Shown: piece after piece, positions 35,834-43,770 of the stretch
Layout: every line of letters begins with the position of its first letter
Numbering within the stretch: position 1 is the stretch's first letter
Source: an uncultured Bacteroidales bacterium
Lineage (GTDB): Bacteria > Bacteroidota > Bacteroidia > Bacteroidales > Paludibacteraceae
Length of the DNA: 64,000 bases
NCBI GenBank assembly: GCA_900316845.1
Contig: ONEG01000002.1
Coordinates: forward strand, 1 to 64,000
Direction of reading: 5' to 3'
Position numbers and translations under genes: made by a program
Notes under the pieces: model-generated
Database searches by the model: none
Seen by the model: only the letters and a program-made list of their open reading frames with translations
Told to the model about the DNA's origin: nothing

Positions 35834-36460
35834 TTCTTTAATTAGTTCCATCAACGACGCTCCGCCTCTTCGGTCGAAGAAGAGCGCATCGATGCCGGCT
35901 TTCCGTGCGCCCTCAATATCCGTCGTCATCGAATCACCGATCATGAGCACCTCGGAGGCTTTCAATCCGCAGCGACGCAGCGCTTCTTCAAAGAAACGAA
36001 TGTCAGGCTTGTCGTAGCCTATATCCATGGATATATACGTATCCTCGAAATACGATAAGACCCCTGCCCGCTCGAGACGGTTGCGTTGCAAATGACCGAA
36101 ACTGTTTGATGCCGCAAAGAGCCGATAGCCTTTATCCCGCAGCGTATCTAACATCTCTTTGGCTTCAGGCACTAAGGTGTGGGTATTTCCCCATGCCGCA
36201 CGAAAAGCGTGCGTAAAGGGTTCTACCGCCGACTCCGGATAGCCGATTGCCGCAATAAACTCCTTCGGATAGAGGTCCATCACTTCCGCAATCGTATATT
36301 TGCCATGCTTGGCTTCGGAGAAGAGCCGCCCGGCGATGTCGAAGAAGAGCCGGAAATGCTCCGGGTGTTCCGGCAGAGCTGCATCAAAAGCTTCCCGACA
36401 ACAAGGGACGTAGTCGAGAATTGTATCGTCAATATCGATAAAAATCGCTTTATATTTCAC
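35828..36460 (-). CDS. HAD-family hydrolase, YjjG-like nucleotidase
   Basis: The frame opens with a TTG at 36484, but the GTG at 36460 gives MKYKAIFIDIDDTILDYVPC, the usual start of YjjG-type proteins, so 210 residues are chosen. HAD motif I (FIDIDDTIL), motif II (FAASNSFGHLQRNRLERAGV), motif III Lys in GYDKPDIRFFEEALRRCG, and motif IV GDSMTTDIEGARKAGI are all present. Relatives dephosphorylate pyrimidine nucleotides, including non-canonical ones. Confidence 0.85.
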   Translation of the reverse strand: MKYKAIFIDIDDTILDYVPCCREAFDAALPEHPEHFRLFFDIAGRLFSEAKHGKYTIAEVMDLYPKEFIAAIGYPESAVEPFTHAFRAAWGNTHTLVPEAKEMLDTLRDKGYRLFAASNSFGHLQRNRLERAGVLSYFEDTYISMDIGYDKPDIRFFEEALRRCGLKASEVLMIGDSMTTDIEGARKAGIDALFFDRRGGASLMELIKEL

Positions 36461-36476
36461 TTTTTTGCCAAAATAT

Positions 36477-36507
36477 TTGGTCAATTCAAAAAAAAGCAGT
36501 ACCTTTG
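36477..36507 (+). promoter_or_regulatory. Promoter of tRNA-Pro
   Basis: TTGGTCAA (about 36478) and TACCTTTG (36500-36507), followed by an 85-nt leader before the tRNA. Confidence 0.7.
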
Positions 36508-36509
36508 CA

Positions 36510-36603
36510 CCCGCTTTTCGGATAAGCCTGGGCTCGGTAGTAGTTCTTATCTCGCTTCGCTCGAACGATTTACTACCCGCTCTGCGAAGCCGAGCGGGTA
36601 GTA
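36510..36603 (+). promoter_or_regulatory. tRNA-Pro leader with mutually exclusive hairpins
   Basis: GGTAGTA occurs at 36536-36542 (A) and 36597-36603 (C), and TACTACC at 36571-36577 (B). A-B can pair with GTTC/GAAC added inside. B-C pairs over 12 bp (TACTACCCGCTC with GAGCGGGTAGTA) and would trap the 5' acceptor strand of the tRNA. Confidence 0.55.
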
Positions 36604-36669
36604 GTTCAGCCCGGTTAGAATGCCTGCTTTGGGAGCAGGAGGTCGTGAGTTCGAATCTCGCCTACCCGA
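36595..36669 (+). tRNA. tRNA-Pro (anticodon TGG)
   Basis: Acceptor strands CGGGTAG (36595-36601) and CTACCCG (36662-36668), discriminator A. The anticodon arm is CCTGC TTTGGGA GCAGG with anticodon TGG. The T arm contains GTTCGAATC. CCA is not encoded. The convergent beta-CASP gene stops right at the 3' end. Confidence 0.95.
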
Positions 36670-38097
36670 CTACAATTCAACAATTTCCCCTTTGATAGGG
36701 ATGTTCACATGCTTAAAGCCTGCCTCTTCGAGGTGGGCTTTATACGTCTCTGCGGCGGTTTCTTCGCCGTGAACAATAAACGTCCGCTGGACTTGATCGA
36801 CCGTGAGGGAGCGCGTGAGGTAATCAATCATCTCTTGGTAATCGCCATGGCCGGAGAAGCCTTCAATCTTCGTGATCTGCGCTTTGATCTTGCGGTCGAG
36901 ACCGAAGATAGAGATCCACTGTAAGCCCGGTTGCTGAATACGTGCGCCAAGGGTGGTGGGTTCGCAATAACCGACGATAAGAATCGTACACCGCGGGTCG
37001 GAGATATGGTTCGCCACATGGTGTTTGATGCGTCCGGCTTCCAACATCCCCGAAGCGGAGATGATGATACAGGGTTCGTCCTTGTGGTTGAGCGCTTTCG
37101 ACTCGCGGATGTCGGTGATGTACCGCAGGGTGTTGAAACCAAAGGGATCGGAGTCAAAACGGAGTGTGTCATGCACCTCTTCGCTCAGTTCCTCGGGGTA
37201 CATACGGAAGATCTGGGTCGCGTTGGTACTCATCGGCGAGTCCACATAGACGGGGATTTGCGGCAGACGGCCGTCGTTATAGAGTTTGTTGAGGACATAG
37301 ACGATCTCCTGGGTTCTGCCGACCGAGAAAGAGGGGATCAGCAGCTGGCCCTTGCGATAGACGCAGGTATCCTCAACGACGCCTAAGAGTTGCTCCTCTG
37401 TCACTTCTTCTTCCTCATGCAGACGGTCGCCATAGGTCGATTCGCAGATGAGGTAATCGCATTGCGGGAAGAGTTGCGGCGAAGGCAGAATATGACAGTG
37501 TTTACGGCCGATGTCACCGGTGTAAGCCAAGCGTTTCCAACGGCTTTCTTCATATATCTCCAGCGAGCAGATGGCACCGCCGAGCATGTGACCGGAGTTG
37601 GTGAAAGTCAGCAACACGTCGTCAAACAAACGGAAACGGCGGTCGTAACTATACGTCACAAAATGCCGCATCACCTGCTCCACTTCACGCTGGGAGTACA
37701 GAGGTTCAATCTTATAGGTCTTGCCCTTCTCCTTATGCGGGTGTTGGCGATCGATCTTCTTGTTATACGTACGAACATCCTGCTCCTGAATAAAAGCCGT
37801 GTCGGCAAGCATGAGTGCACAGAGATCGCGCGTTGCCGGCGTGCAGTATATATCCCCGCGGAAACCCATCTTATAGATATACGGGATGAGTCCCGAATGA
37901 TCGATATGCGCATGGGAGAGCACGACACAATCGAGTTTCTTGGGATCAAATCCCAGATCGCGGTTGGCTGCATCGGTCTCCATTCCTTTACCTTGGTACA
38001 TACCGCAATCCAAAAGAATGGTATGTCCCGAATCGGTAGTAATCAGATGTTTACTGCCCGTTACTTCGCGAGTAGCGCCTAAGAACTGAATCTTCAT
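36670..38097 (-). CDS. Beta-CASP metallo-beta-lactamase-fold RNA hydrolase
   Basis: The ATG at 38097 gives 475 residues starting MKIQFLGATREVTGSKHL; the upstream extension runs into the promoter. The MBL motif is LSHAHIDHSGLIPY. Beta-CASP motifs include ICESTYGD, SVGRTQEI, SASGMLEAGRIKHH and GFSGHGDYQEM, and the C-terminal FIVHGEETA. The family includes CPSF73 and archaeal FttA relatives; bacterial members are exo- or endoribonucleases. The stop codon abuts the tRNA-Pro 3' end, a tail-to-tail arrangement with no spacer. Confidence 0.92.
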   Translation of the reverse strand: MKIQFLGATREVTGSKHLITTDSGHTILLDCGMYQGKGMETDAANRDLGFDPKKLDCVVLSHAHIDHSGLIPYIYKMGFRGDIYCTPATRDLCALMLADTAFIQEQDVRTYNKKIDRQHPHKEKGKTYKIEPLYSQREVEQVMRHFVTYSYDRRFRLFDDVLLTFTNSGHMLGGAICSLEIYEESRWKRLAYTGDIGRKHCHILPSPQLFPQCDYLICESTYGDRLHEEEEVTEEQLLGVVEDTCVYRKGQLLIPSFSVGRTQEIVYVLNKLYNDGRLPQIPVYVDSPMSTNATQIFRMYPEELSEEVHDTLRFDSDPFGFNTLRYITDIRESKALNHKDEPCIIISASGMLEAGRIKHHVANHISDPRCTILIVGYCEPTTLGARIQQPGLQWISIFGLDRKIKAQITKIEGFSGHGDYQEMIDYLTRSLTVDQVQRTFIVHGEETAAETYKAHLEEAGFKHVNIPIKGEIVEL

Positions 38098-38117
38098 ACG
38101 TACAAAAAATTTTGGCA

Positions 38118-38148
38118 CAAAATTACTAAAAAAATTGCAGATATGCAA
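38118..38148 (-). promoter_or_regulatory. Promoter of the beta-CASP gene
   Basis: The minus strand carries TTGCATAT (from 38148) and TAATTTTG (38125-38118), spacing 23 nt. Confidence 0.8.
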
Positions 38149-38175
38149 AATTTAGTGAGAAATAATCGCATTTAT

Positions 38176-38206
38176 TTGCATAAAAAGAAATTTTTCACTA
38201 ATTTTG
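38176..38206 (+). promoter_or_regulatory. Promoter of the S9 peptidase operon
   Basis: TTGCATAA (from 38176) and TAATTTTG (38199-38206), spacing 23 nt. It is divergent from the beta-CASP promoter. Confidence 0.8.
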
Positions 38207-38226
38207 CACAAATTTTCTTAACAACA

Positions 38227-40311
38227 ATGAAGAAATTAGCAATTTTCAGTATGGCATTGATGGCGTTAGTTGGCGCAAGTTGCCAAAAAGCAGAAGAAGA
38301 GAAGGCTCCCATTACGAAACCTCAGATTACGATTGAAGGCGGTCGTCTGACGCCGGAAGGATTATGGGCGATGGGTCGCATCGGTAGTGTGAAAAGCGAC
38401 ATTGAGACTGGTCTGCTCGCGTACACCGTGAGCTATTATTCCGTAGAAGAGAACCGTAGTACGACCTGGATCCGGATTTGCAACCCGTTCGAGAACATGC
38501 AGGTCGTTGATGAGTTTGTAGGTTCTGAGCCGGCGTGGTTTGGTAACAGCGGCGCGTTAGCATACCTCAAAGGCGGCAAACTCTACATCCGCCGCGACAA
38601 AGAGGAAGTGGAGGTCGAGGGCACAAATGACATTGAGGGCTTCCTACTCTCCCCGATGCGCGATAAGATCATCCTCGTCAAGCAGGTGAAGACCGTTCCG
38701 ACGACCGCGGACAAGTATCCTGATCTGCCTCTGGCAACGGGTCACATGCACGAGGATCTGATGTACAAACACTGGGACGAATGGACGGAGACAGCTCCGC
38801 AGCCGTTTGTCTATGAGCTGCAGACCGAGTACTACGGCGAGGGCGAGCGGATGAAATCCGCCAAGTTAGGCGAAGGATTCAATATCCTCGAAGGAACGGC
38901 TTTTGAGAGCCCGATGAAGCCTTTCGGCGGCATCGAGCAGTTGGCATGGAACCCGAACAACGAGGAGATCGCTTATACCTGCCGCAAGAAAACGGGACTC
39001 GACTACGCCATTTCGACCAACAGCGATATATACCTATTTGATATACGTACGCGTGCGCACAAGAATATCACCTCCGACAACAAGGGCTACGACACGAATC
39101 CTTCTTATTCGCCGGACGGCAAATGGATCGCTTGGCAGTCCATGGAGCGCGACGGCTATGAGAGCGACGAAAACCGCCTCATGGCGATGAATATGGAGAC
39201 GGGCGAGAAACGCTTCCTCAGCCGCGTCATGGACACCAACGTCGATGAATACAAATGGCTGGACGACACTTCGCTCGTCTTCACCGCTTGCAAACAGGCG
39301 ACCGTACAACTCTACCGCGTGACGCTGGACGGATGGACAAGCAAGCTGACGGAAGGCCAGCACGACCTCGGTCTGGGTGACGTAGCGGATTATCAGGCGT
39401 ATATCTTAGGTCACTCGATGCGTCAGGCGAACGAGATCTACCACCTCGACATCCGCAAAGAGGGCGCGCTGGAGCAGTTGACCCACGAGAACGACAATAT
39501 TTATGACCAGATCGAGCGCTCGACAGTTGTTCCCAGATGGCAGAAGACGACGGACGGCAAAGACATGCTGACTTGGATCATCTACCCGCCGCATTTCGAT
39601 CCGAGCAAGAAATACCCGACGATTCTGTACTGCGAGGGCGGTCCGCAAAGCCCCGTAAGCCAGTTCTGGTCGTTCCGTTGGAACTTTATGATGATGAGTG
39701 CGGGCGATTACATCATCGTGGCACCGAACCGCCGCGGTCTGCCGGGATTCGGCAAGGAGTGGAACGAAGAGATCTCCGGCGACTACGGAGGCCAGTGCAT
39801 GAAGGATTACTTCACAGCGATTGACGAGTTCTGCACGGAGCCGTACGTCGATAAAGAGCATTTAGGATGCGTGGGTGCGTCGTTCGGCGGATTCAGCGTG
39901 TATTGGATCGCAGGACACCACGACGGACGATTCAAAGCCTTCATCGCGCACGACGGCATCTTCAATCTGGAGATGCAATACCTTGAGACCGAAGAGAAAT
40001 GGTTCGCCAACTGGGATATGGGCGGCGCTTATTGGGACAAAGACAATAAGATTGCGCAGCGCACGTTTGAAAACAGTCCTCACAAGTTCGTCGATAAATG
40101 GGACACGCCGATTCTCTGTATCCACGGTGAGAAGGACTACCGCATTCTCGCCAACCAAGCCATGGCAGCGTTCGATGCCGCCAAGATGCGCGGCGTGCCG
40201 GCAGAGCTGCTGATTTTCCCGGACGAGAACCACTGGGTCCTCAAACCGCAGAACGGCATCCTCTGGCAACGTGAGTTCCGCGGCTGGCTGGATAGATGGC
40301 TGAAAGAATAA
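38227..40311 (+). CDS. Lipoprotein S9 prolyl oligopeptidase-family peptidase
   Basis: The ATG at 38227 gives 694 residues and a lipobox (LMALVGASC). The N-terminal half has WD40/TolB-like propeller blades (SYSPDGKWIAWQSMERDG). The C-terminal alpha/beta hydrolase has the nucleophile motif GASFGGFSVYW, Asp in HGEKDYRI and His in DENHWVL. Likely an acyl-aminoacyl or dipeptidyl peptidase in the periplasm or outer membrane that digests short peptides. The stop codon lies within an 8-nt array (40306-40345) that fills the gap to the next gene. Confidence 0.92.
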   Translation: MKKLAIFSMALMALVGASCQKAEEEKAPITKPQITIEGGRLTPEGLWAMGRIGSVKSDIETGLLAYTVSYYSVEENRSTTWIRICNPFENMQVVDEFVGSEPAWFGNSGALAYLKGGKLYIRRDKEEVEVEGTNDIEGFLLSPMRDKIILVKQVKTVPTTADKYPDLPLATGHMHEDLMYKHWDEWTETAPQPFVYELQTEYYGEGERMKSAKLGEGFNILEGTAFESPMKPFGGIEQLAWNPNNEEIAYTCRKKTGLDYAISTNSDIYLFDIRTRAHKNITSDNKGYDTNPSYSPDGKWIAWQSMERDGYESDENRLMAMNMETGEKRFLSRVMDTNVDEYKWLDDTSLVFTACKQATVQLYRVTLDGWTSKLTEGQHDLGLGDVADYQAYILGHSMRQANEIYHLDIRKEGALEQLTHENDNIYDQIERSTVVPRWQKTTDGKDMLTWIIYPPHFDPSKKYPTILYCEGGPQSPVSQFWSFRWNFMMMSAGDYIIVAPNRRGLPGFGKEWNEEISGDYGGQCMKDYFTAIDEFCTEPYVDKEHLGCVGASFGGFSVYWIAGHHDGRFKAFIAHDGIFNLEMQYLETEEKWFANWDMGGAYWDKDNKIAQRTFENSPHKFVDKWDTPILCIHGEKDYRILANQAMAAFDAAKMRGVPAELLIFPDENHWVLKPQNGILWQREFRGWLDRWLKE

Positions 40312-40345
40312 CGAAATAACGGGATTACGTAATTACGGAATAACG
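40306..40345. repeat. 8-nt tandem array across a stop codon (GAATAACG type)
   Basis: Five units (GAATAACG, AAATAACG, GGATTACG, TAATTACG, GAATAACG). The peptidase TAA (40309-40311) lies in the first unit. Confidence 0.8.
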
Positions 40346-40352
40346 AAAGAGA

Positions 40353-41063
40353 ATGAAATATAATTACGAATACGAGATTAAGTACCAGGAGGTGGACGGC
40401 GAGAAGAAACTGCGTCTGTTTAACCTCGAGAACTACCTGCTGGAAGTAGCGGGAACGGTTGCAGATGAGTTGGGATTCGGCATCGCTAACCTCCACCCGA
40501 AAGGGCTGACATGGATCCTGACGCGGCTCTCCGTAGAGATGTACGAACTGCCGACGCATTGCGAGAAGGTACGTTTTGAGACATGGATCGAGAGCAACGC
40601 ACACATGCTGAGCACACGTGACTTCCGGATATTCAGCGGCGATAAACTCATCGGGCAATGCAAGTCCGTGTGGGCAGTACTGGATCTGGAGAAACGCGAG
40701 ATCGTGAATATCTTCGATGACCCGATGTTTGAGGGCTGCGTGGATGGTGAGGTGATTGAGATGAACCGAATCCGCATGACCACTATCCCCGAACCGACAG
40801 GCTGCGTGCCGCATAAAGTCGTTTATTCGGACATCGACTACAACGGGCATTGCAACTCGTGCCGATACCTGCAGGCGATGACCGATGCCTATCTGCCGGC
40901 GTATTACGGCAAGAAAGTGCGCCTCGACATCAATTATCAGAAGGAAGCCATGCTGGGCGAGGAGCTGCAGACACTCTATCTCGTCACAGAAGACGGCGTA
41001 CAGTACCAACAGAAGAACCCGCACGGCGAGACCTCTTGCTCTGCAAAAATCACAGTATTATAA
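40353..41063 (+). CDS. Acyl-ACP thioesterase
   Basis: 236 residues in a double hot-dog arrangement. The N-terminal half, with YQEVDGEKKLRLFNLENYLL and LTWILTRLSVEMYE, and the second half, with YSDIDYNGHCNSCRYLQ (Asp/Asn/His-type active site), match FatA/FatB-like acyl-ACP thioesterases (PF01643). It releases fatty acids from ACP in the cytoplasm. It is followed 1 nt later by the TSCPD-like gene, probably cotranscribed from the 38176 promoter. Confidence 0.9.
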   Translation: MKYNYEYEIKYQEVDGEKKLRLFNLENYLLEVAGTVADELGFGIANLHPKGLTWILTRLSVEMYELPTHCEKVRFETWIESNAHMLSTRDFRIFSGDKLIGQCKSVWAVLDLEKREIVNIFDDPMFEGCVDGEVIEMNRIRMTTIPEPTGCVPHKVVYSDIDYNGHCNSCRYLQAMTDAYLPAYYGKKVRLDINYQKEAMLGEELQTLYLVTEDGVQYQQKNPHGETSCSAKITVL

Positions 41064-41064
41064 T

Positions 41065-41550
41065 ATGGAACAAATCGAATCTGCGCCCTTGAAGCGCCCT
41101 ACAGAACTGGAATGCGACGTCGTGCGGTTCCAGAACCAGAAAGACAAATGGATCGCTTTCGTGGGTCTGAAAGACGGTCATCCGTACGAGATCTTCACCG
41201 GTCTGGCGGACGATGAGATGGGTATCGCCTTGCCCAAATCCGTGACAAAAGGGAAGATTATCAAGGTGCCCAAAGAAGACGGCCACCACCGGTATGATTT
41301 CCAGTTTGTCAACACGCGCGGCTTCAAAACGACCGTCGAAGGACTCAGTTATAAGTTCGACCGCGAGTTCTGGAATTATGCCAAACTCATCTCCGGCGTG
41401 TTGCGGTACGGCATGCCGATCGACCAAGTGGTACACATGATCAGCGGCCTGCAGATGGACAGCGATTCCATCAACTCCTGGACCACCGGCGTAGCGCGAG
41501 TGCTCAAACGCTACATCCCGGGAGCCGAAGTAGAAGAGATAGAGGAATAA
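41065..41550 (+). CDS. TSCPD-like protein resembling the C-terminus of B12-dependent ribonucleotide reductase
   Basis: The ATG at 41065 directly follows the thioesterase stop and gives 161 residues; a longer frame opening at 40885 overlaps the thioesterase gene and is rejected. VRFQNQKDKWIAFVGLKDG, PYEIFTGLADDE, and GMPIDQVVHMISGLQMDSDS recall the region near the C-terminus of class II ribonucleotide reductases, but the catalytic barrel and the terminal Cys pair are absent. Annotators often label such proteins ribonucleotide reductase. The real function is uncertain. A strong terminator follows. Confidence 0.7.
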   Translation: MEQIESAPLKRPTELECDVVRFQNQKDKWIAFVGLKDGHPYEIFTGLADDEMGIALPKSVTKGKIIKVPKEDGHHRYDFQFVNTRGFKTTVEGLSYKFDREFWNYAKLISGVLRYGMPIDQVVHMISGLQMDSDSINSWTTGVARVLKRYIPGAEVEEIEE

Positions 41551-41554
41551 AAAC

Positions 41555-41585
41555 AGAAAAGCCCGCAGCGTTGCGGGCTTTTTTC
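41555..41585. terminator. Bidirectional terminator
   Basis: Stem AAGCCCGCA/TGCGGGCTT (41559-41567 with 41572-41580) followed by T6. It lies between the convergent TSCPD-like and RNase G genes. Confidence 0.9.
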
Positions 41586-43112
41586 TTACTTTTCTGCAAT
41601 AAATCGCGTCTCGAGCATTCCGAGCGATTGATTTTCCACGACCTTGATGCCGTATTTGGTACGCCACTGGAAGGCCAAGGATTTCCACCACCCTTTCGTG
41701 ACATAAGCATAGATAAAGGGATGAAGATGTAACTTCAGACCTCTGCCATGCTTCTCGTACTCTTGTTCGCATTCTTCGGCAATCTTATCCGTAAACAGGA
41801 GAGAGGCCTGGATTTTTCCTTTTCCCATACAGGTCGGACAAACCTCTTCAACAGGCATCTCCACGGCAGGACGGACGCGTTGGCGCGTGATCTGCATGAG
41901 TCCGAACTTGCTCAGCGGCAGGACGTTGTGTTTCGCGCGGTCGCGGTCCATCAGTTTGCGTACGTAGTCGTAGAGTTGCTGCTGGTGCTCCTTGGAGTCC
42001 ATGTCGATGAAATCGACGATGATGATGCCTCCTATATCGCGGAGTCGCAGTTGGTGAACCAACTCATCCGCTGCCAGCATGTTAAACTGGTACGCATTCT
42101 CCTCTTGGTCCTCATAGATCTTCTTGCTGCCGGAGTTGACATCAATGGAGAACAGTGCTTCGGTCTTATCAATGATGAGGTAGCCCCCATGCTTAAAACC
42201 GACCGTTCTGCCGAGCCCCGTCTTCATCTGGCGGGTAATGTCGAAATGGTCGAAGATAGGTTGTTCGCCTTTGTAGAGTTTGACGATCTTCGCGCTCTCG
42301 GGAGCAATCAGCTCCAGATAATTGCGCACGTCCTCGTAGATGTCCTTGTCGTTAACTTGAATAGATGTGAAATCCGGGCTGAGTACGTCTCGGATGATAC
42401 CGAGGGTACGACCCATCTCTTCACTGACAAGGCTTACGGGTTCTTTCTGCTGGAGAGATTTGATGGTCTGTTGCCATCTCTCCATTAACAATCGCAACTC
42501 ACTATCCAGTTCGGCTGCTCTCTTATCCTCCGCTACCGTGCGGACGATGATTCCGAAGCCCGCAGGCTTGATCGAGAGCAATAGTTGTTTCAAACGCTGG
42601 CGTTCTGCCTCGCGTTTAATCTTCTGCGACACCATTACGCCGTCGGCAAAGGGGATGAGGACGATATTCCGTCCGGCGATAGAGATCTCTGCGGTCAGAC
42701 GCGGTCCCTTGGTGTTAATGGGCTCCTTGGAGACCTGAACCAGCAGTGTATCGCCTACTTTGAGTACATCCGCTATTTGTCCTTCTTTGCCTACTTCCGG
42801 TTGCCGTTGCGTCTTTGTGACAATCGGCATCTTGCGGCGGTCGGAAACAGCTTTGGTGACGAACGTTTGCAACGTACGAAACTGAGAACCTAAGTCCAAA
42901 TAGTGCAGAAAAGCTTCTTTCTCATGACCCACATCCACGAAGACGGCATTGAGCGCCGGCATGACCTTTTTCACTCTACCGTAGTAGATATTCCCCACAG
43001 CGAAGTTATCCTGATTCCGTTTCTCACGGTTCACCTCCTGCAGGCGGTCATCCTCTGTCAGCGCAATAGCGATCTCTTGCGGCTGTACGTCCACAATCAA
43101 TTCACTTTTCAT
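41586..43112 (-). CDS. rng: Ribonuclease E/G family protein
   Basis: The ATG at 43112 gives 508 residues beginning MKSELIVDVQPQEIAIALTE. S1 domain: GNIYYGRVKKVMPALNAVFV. RNase core: LIIDKTEALFSIDVNSGSKK and DIGGIIIVDFIDMDS with the catalytic Asp residues. The zinc-link is CPTCMGKGKI. The length and absence of a long scaffold place it with RNase G. It acts in rRNA maturation and mRNA decay. It lies downstream of the small basic protein and HU genes, with a terminator-like hairpin between. Confidence 0.94.
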   Translation of the reverse strand: MKSELIVDVQPQEIAIALTEDDRLQEVNREKRNQDNFAVGNIYYGRVKKVMPALNAVFVDVGHEKEAFLHYLDLGSQFRTLQTFVTKAVSDRRKMPIVTKTQRQPEVGKEGQIADVLKVGDTLLVQVSKEPINTKGPRLTAEISIAGRNIVLIPFADGVMVSQKIKREAERQRLKQLLLSIKPAGFGIIVRTVAEDKRAAELDSELRLLMERWQQTIKSLQQKEPVSLVSEEMGRTLGIIRDVLSPDFTSIQVNDKDIYEDVRNYLELIAPESAKIVKLYKGEQPIFDHFDITRQMKTGLGRTVGFKHGGYLIIDKTEALFSIDVNSGSKKIYEDQEENAYQFNMLAADELVHQLRLRDIGGIIIVDFIDMDSKEHQQQLYDYVRKLMDRDRAKHNVLPLSKFGLMQITRQRVRPAVEMPVEEVCPTCMGKGKIQASLLFTDKIAEECEQEYEKHGRGLKLHLHPFIYAYVTKGWWKSLAFQWRTKYGIKVVENQSLGMLETRFIAEK

Positions 43113-43129
43113 ACTTGAAAGGATTAAAA

Positions 43130-43192
43130 AATAAATAAAAAAGCCTTGTGGCAAACTCACTCACACCAGAGCAAGTTTAGCGCCACAAAGCT
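43130..43192 (-). terminator. Terminator-like hairpin upstream of rng
   Basis: An 11-bp stem (43142-43152 with 43182-43192, one wobble) with a U-rich run on the minus strand. It may limit read-through from the small basic gene into rng. Confidence 0.6.
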
Positions 43193-43209
43193 GAAACAGC
43201 AATCGTCAA

Positions 43210-43299
43210 TTACTTATGCTTATGACGATTCTTACGCAGACGTTTTTTGCGTTTATGCGTAGACATCTTGTGTCTCTTATGCTTCTTTCCGTTTGGCAT
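43210..43299 (-). CDS. 29-residue basic ribosome-associated protein, AURKAIP1/COX24 (mS38)-like
   Basis: Starts MPNGKKHKRHKMSTHKRKKR and continues LRKNRHKHK; two thirds of the residues are Lys, Arg or His. The pattern KHKxxTHKRKKRLRKNRHK matches the AURKAIP1/COX24 C-terminal domain, known in the mitochondrial small subunit protein mS38 and related tiny bacterial ribosomal proteins. It probably binds rRNA. It lies between HU and RNase G, both nucleic-acid proteins, and likely shares the HU promoter. Confidence 0.8.
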   Translation of the reverse strand: MPNGKKHKRHKMSTHKRKKRLRKNRHKHK

Positions 43300-43331
43300 A
43301 ATTGTTTAATAATTAAATTGTTACTATAATG

Positions 43332-43640
43332 TTATTTCTTTCTTGCTCTTTTGCCTGCTGGTTTTGCGTTCTCAACGACCGACTTGAACTCCTTGGCTGG
43401 TTTAAAGACCGGTACGCTGTGTGCAGGAACAATCACCGTAGAACGGCGGGTAATATTGCGAGCCACTTTCTCCTTACGAGCCTTCAGTTCAAAGGTTCCG
43501 AAACCACGGAGGTACACATTCTCGCCATTTGACATACATTTCTTTACGTGGCTCATATAACTCTCTACGATCGTACTGATTGTCGTCTTATCGAATCCCG
43601 TAGAGATTGCAATTTCTGTAATAAGTTGTGCTTTAGTCAT
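43332..43640 (-). CDS. HU/IHF-family DNA-binding protein
   Basis: The ATG at 43640 gives 102 residues: MTKAQLITEIAISTGFDKTT, then GENVYLRGFGTFELKARKEK and the beta-arm region NITRRSTVIVPAHSVPVFKP. This is a typical HU/IHF dimer fold with a basic C-terminal tail (AGKRARKK). It compacts and bends DNA. Upstream reading is excluded by the promoter at 43685-43715. Confidence 0.94.
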   Translation of the reverse strand: MTKAQLITEIAISTGFDKTTISTIVESYMSHVKKCMSNGENVYLRGFGTFELKARKEKVARNITRRSTVIVPAHSVPVFKPAKEFKSVVENAKPAGKRARKK

Positions 43641-43684
43641 ATATGTATTTTGCTTTATTCGTTTCAAAAATCCGAAAAACGTGG

Positions 43685-43715
43685 CAAAATTACTAAAATA
43701 TTTTGACATGTGCAA
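43685..43715 (-). promoter_or_regulatory. Promoter of the HU gene
   Basis: The minus strand carries TTGCACAT (from 43715) and TAATTTTG (43692-43685), spacing 23 nt. It overlaps the mutY promoter region. Confidence 0.75.
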
Positions 43716-43732
43716 ATTTTTTTGTATTTTTG
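43702..43732 (+). promoter_or_regulatory. Promoter of mutY
   Basis: TATTTTTG (43725-43732) with TTTGACAT near 43702. It overlaps the HU -33 box, so the two promoters may compete. Confidence 0.55.
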
Positions 43733-43770
43733 TGCTCGATTTTGATATTTTGATTAAAAAATTGGGCAAA

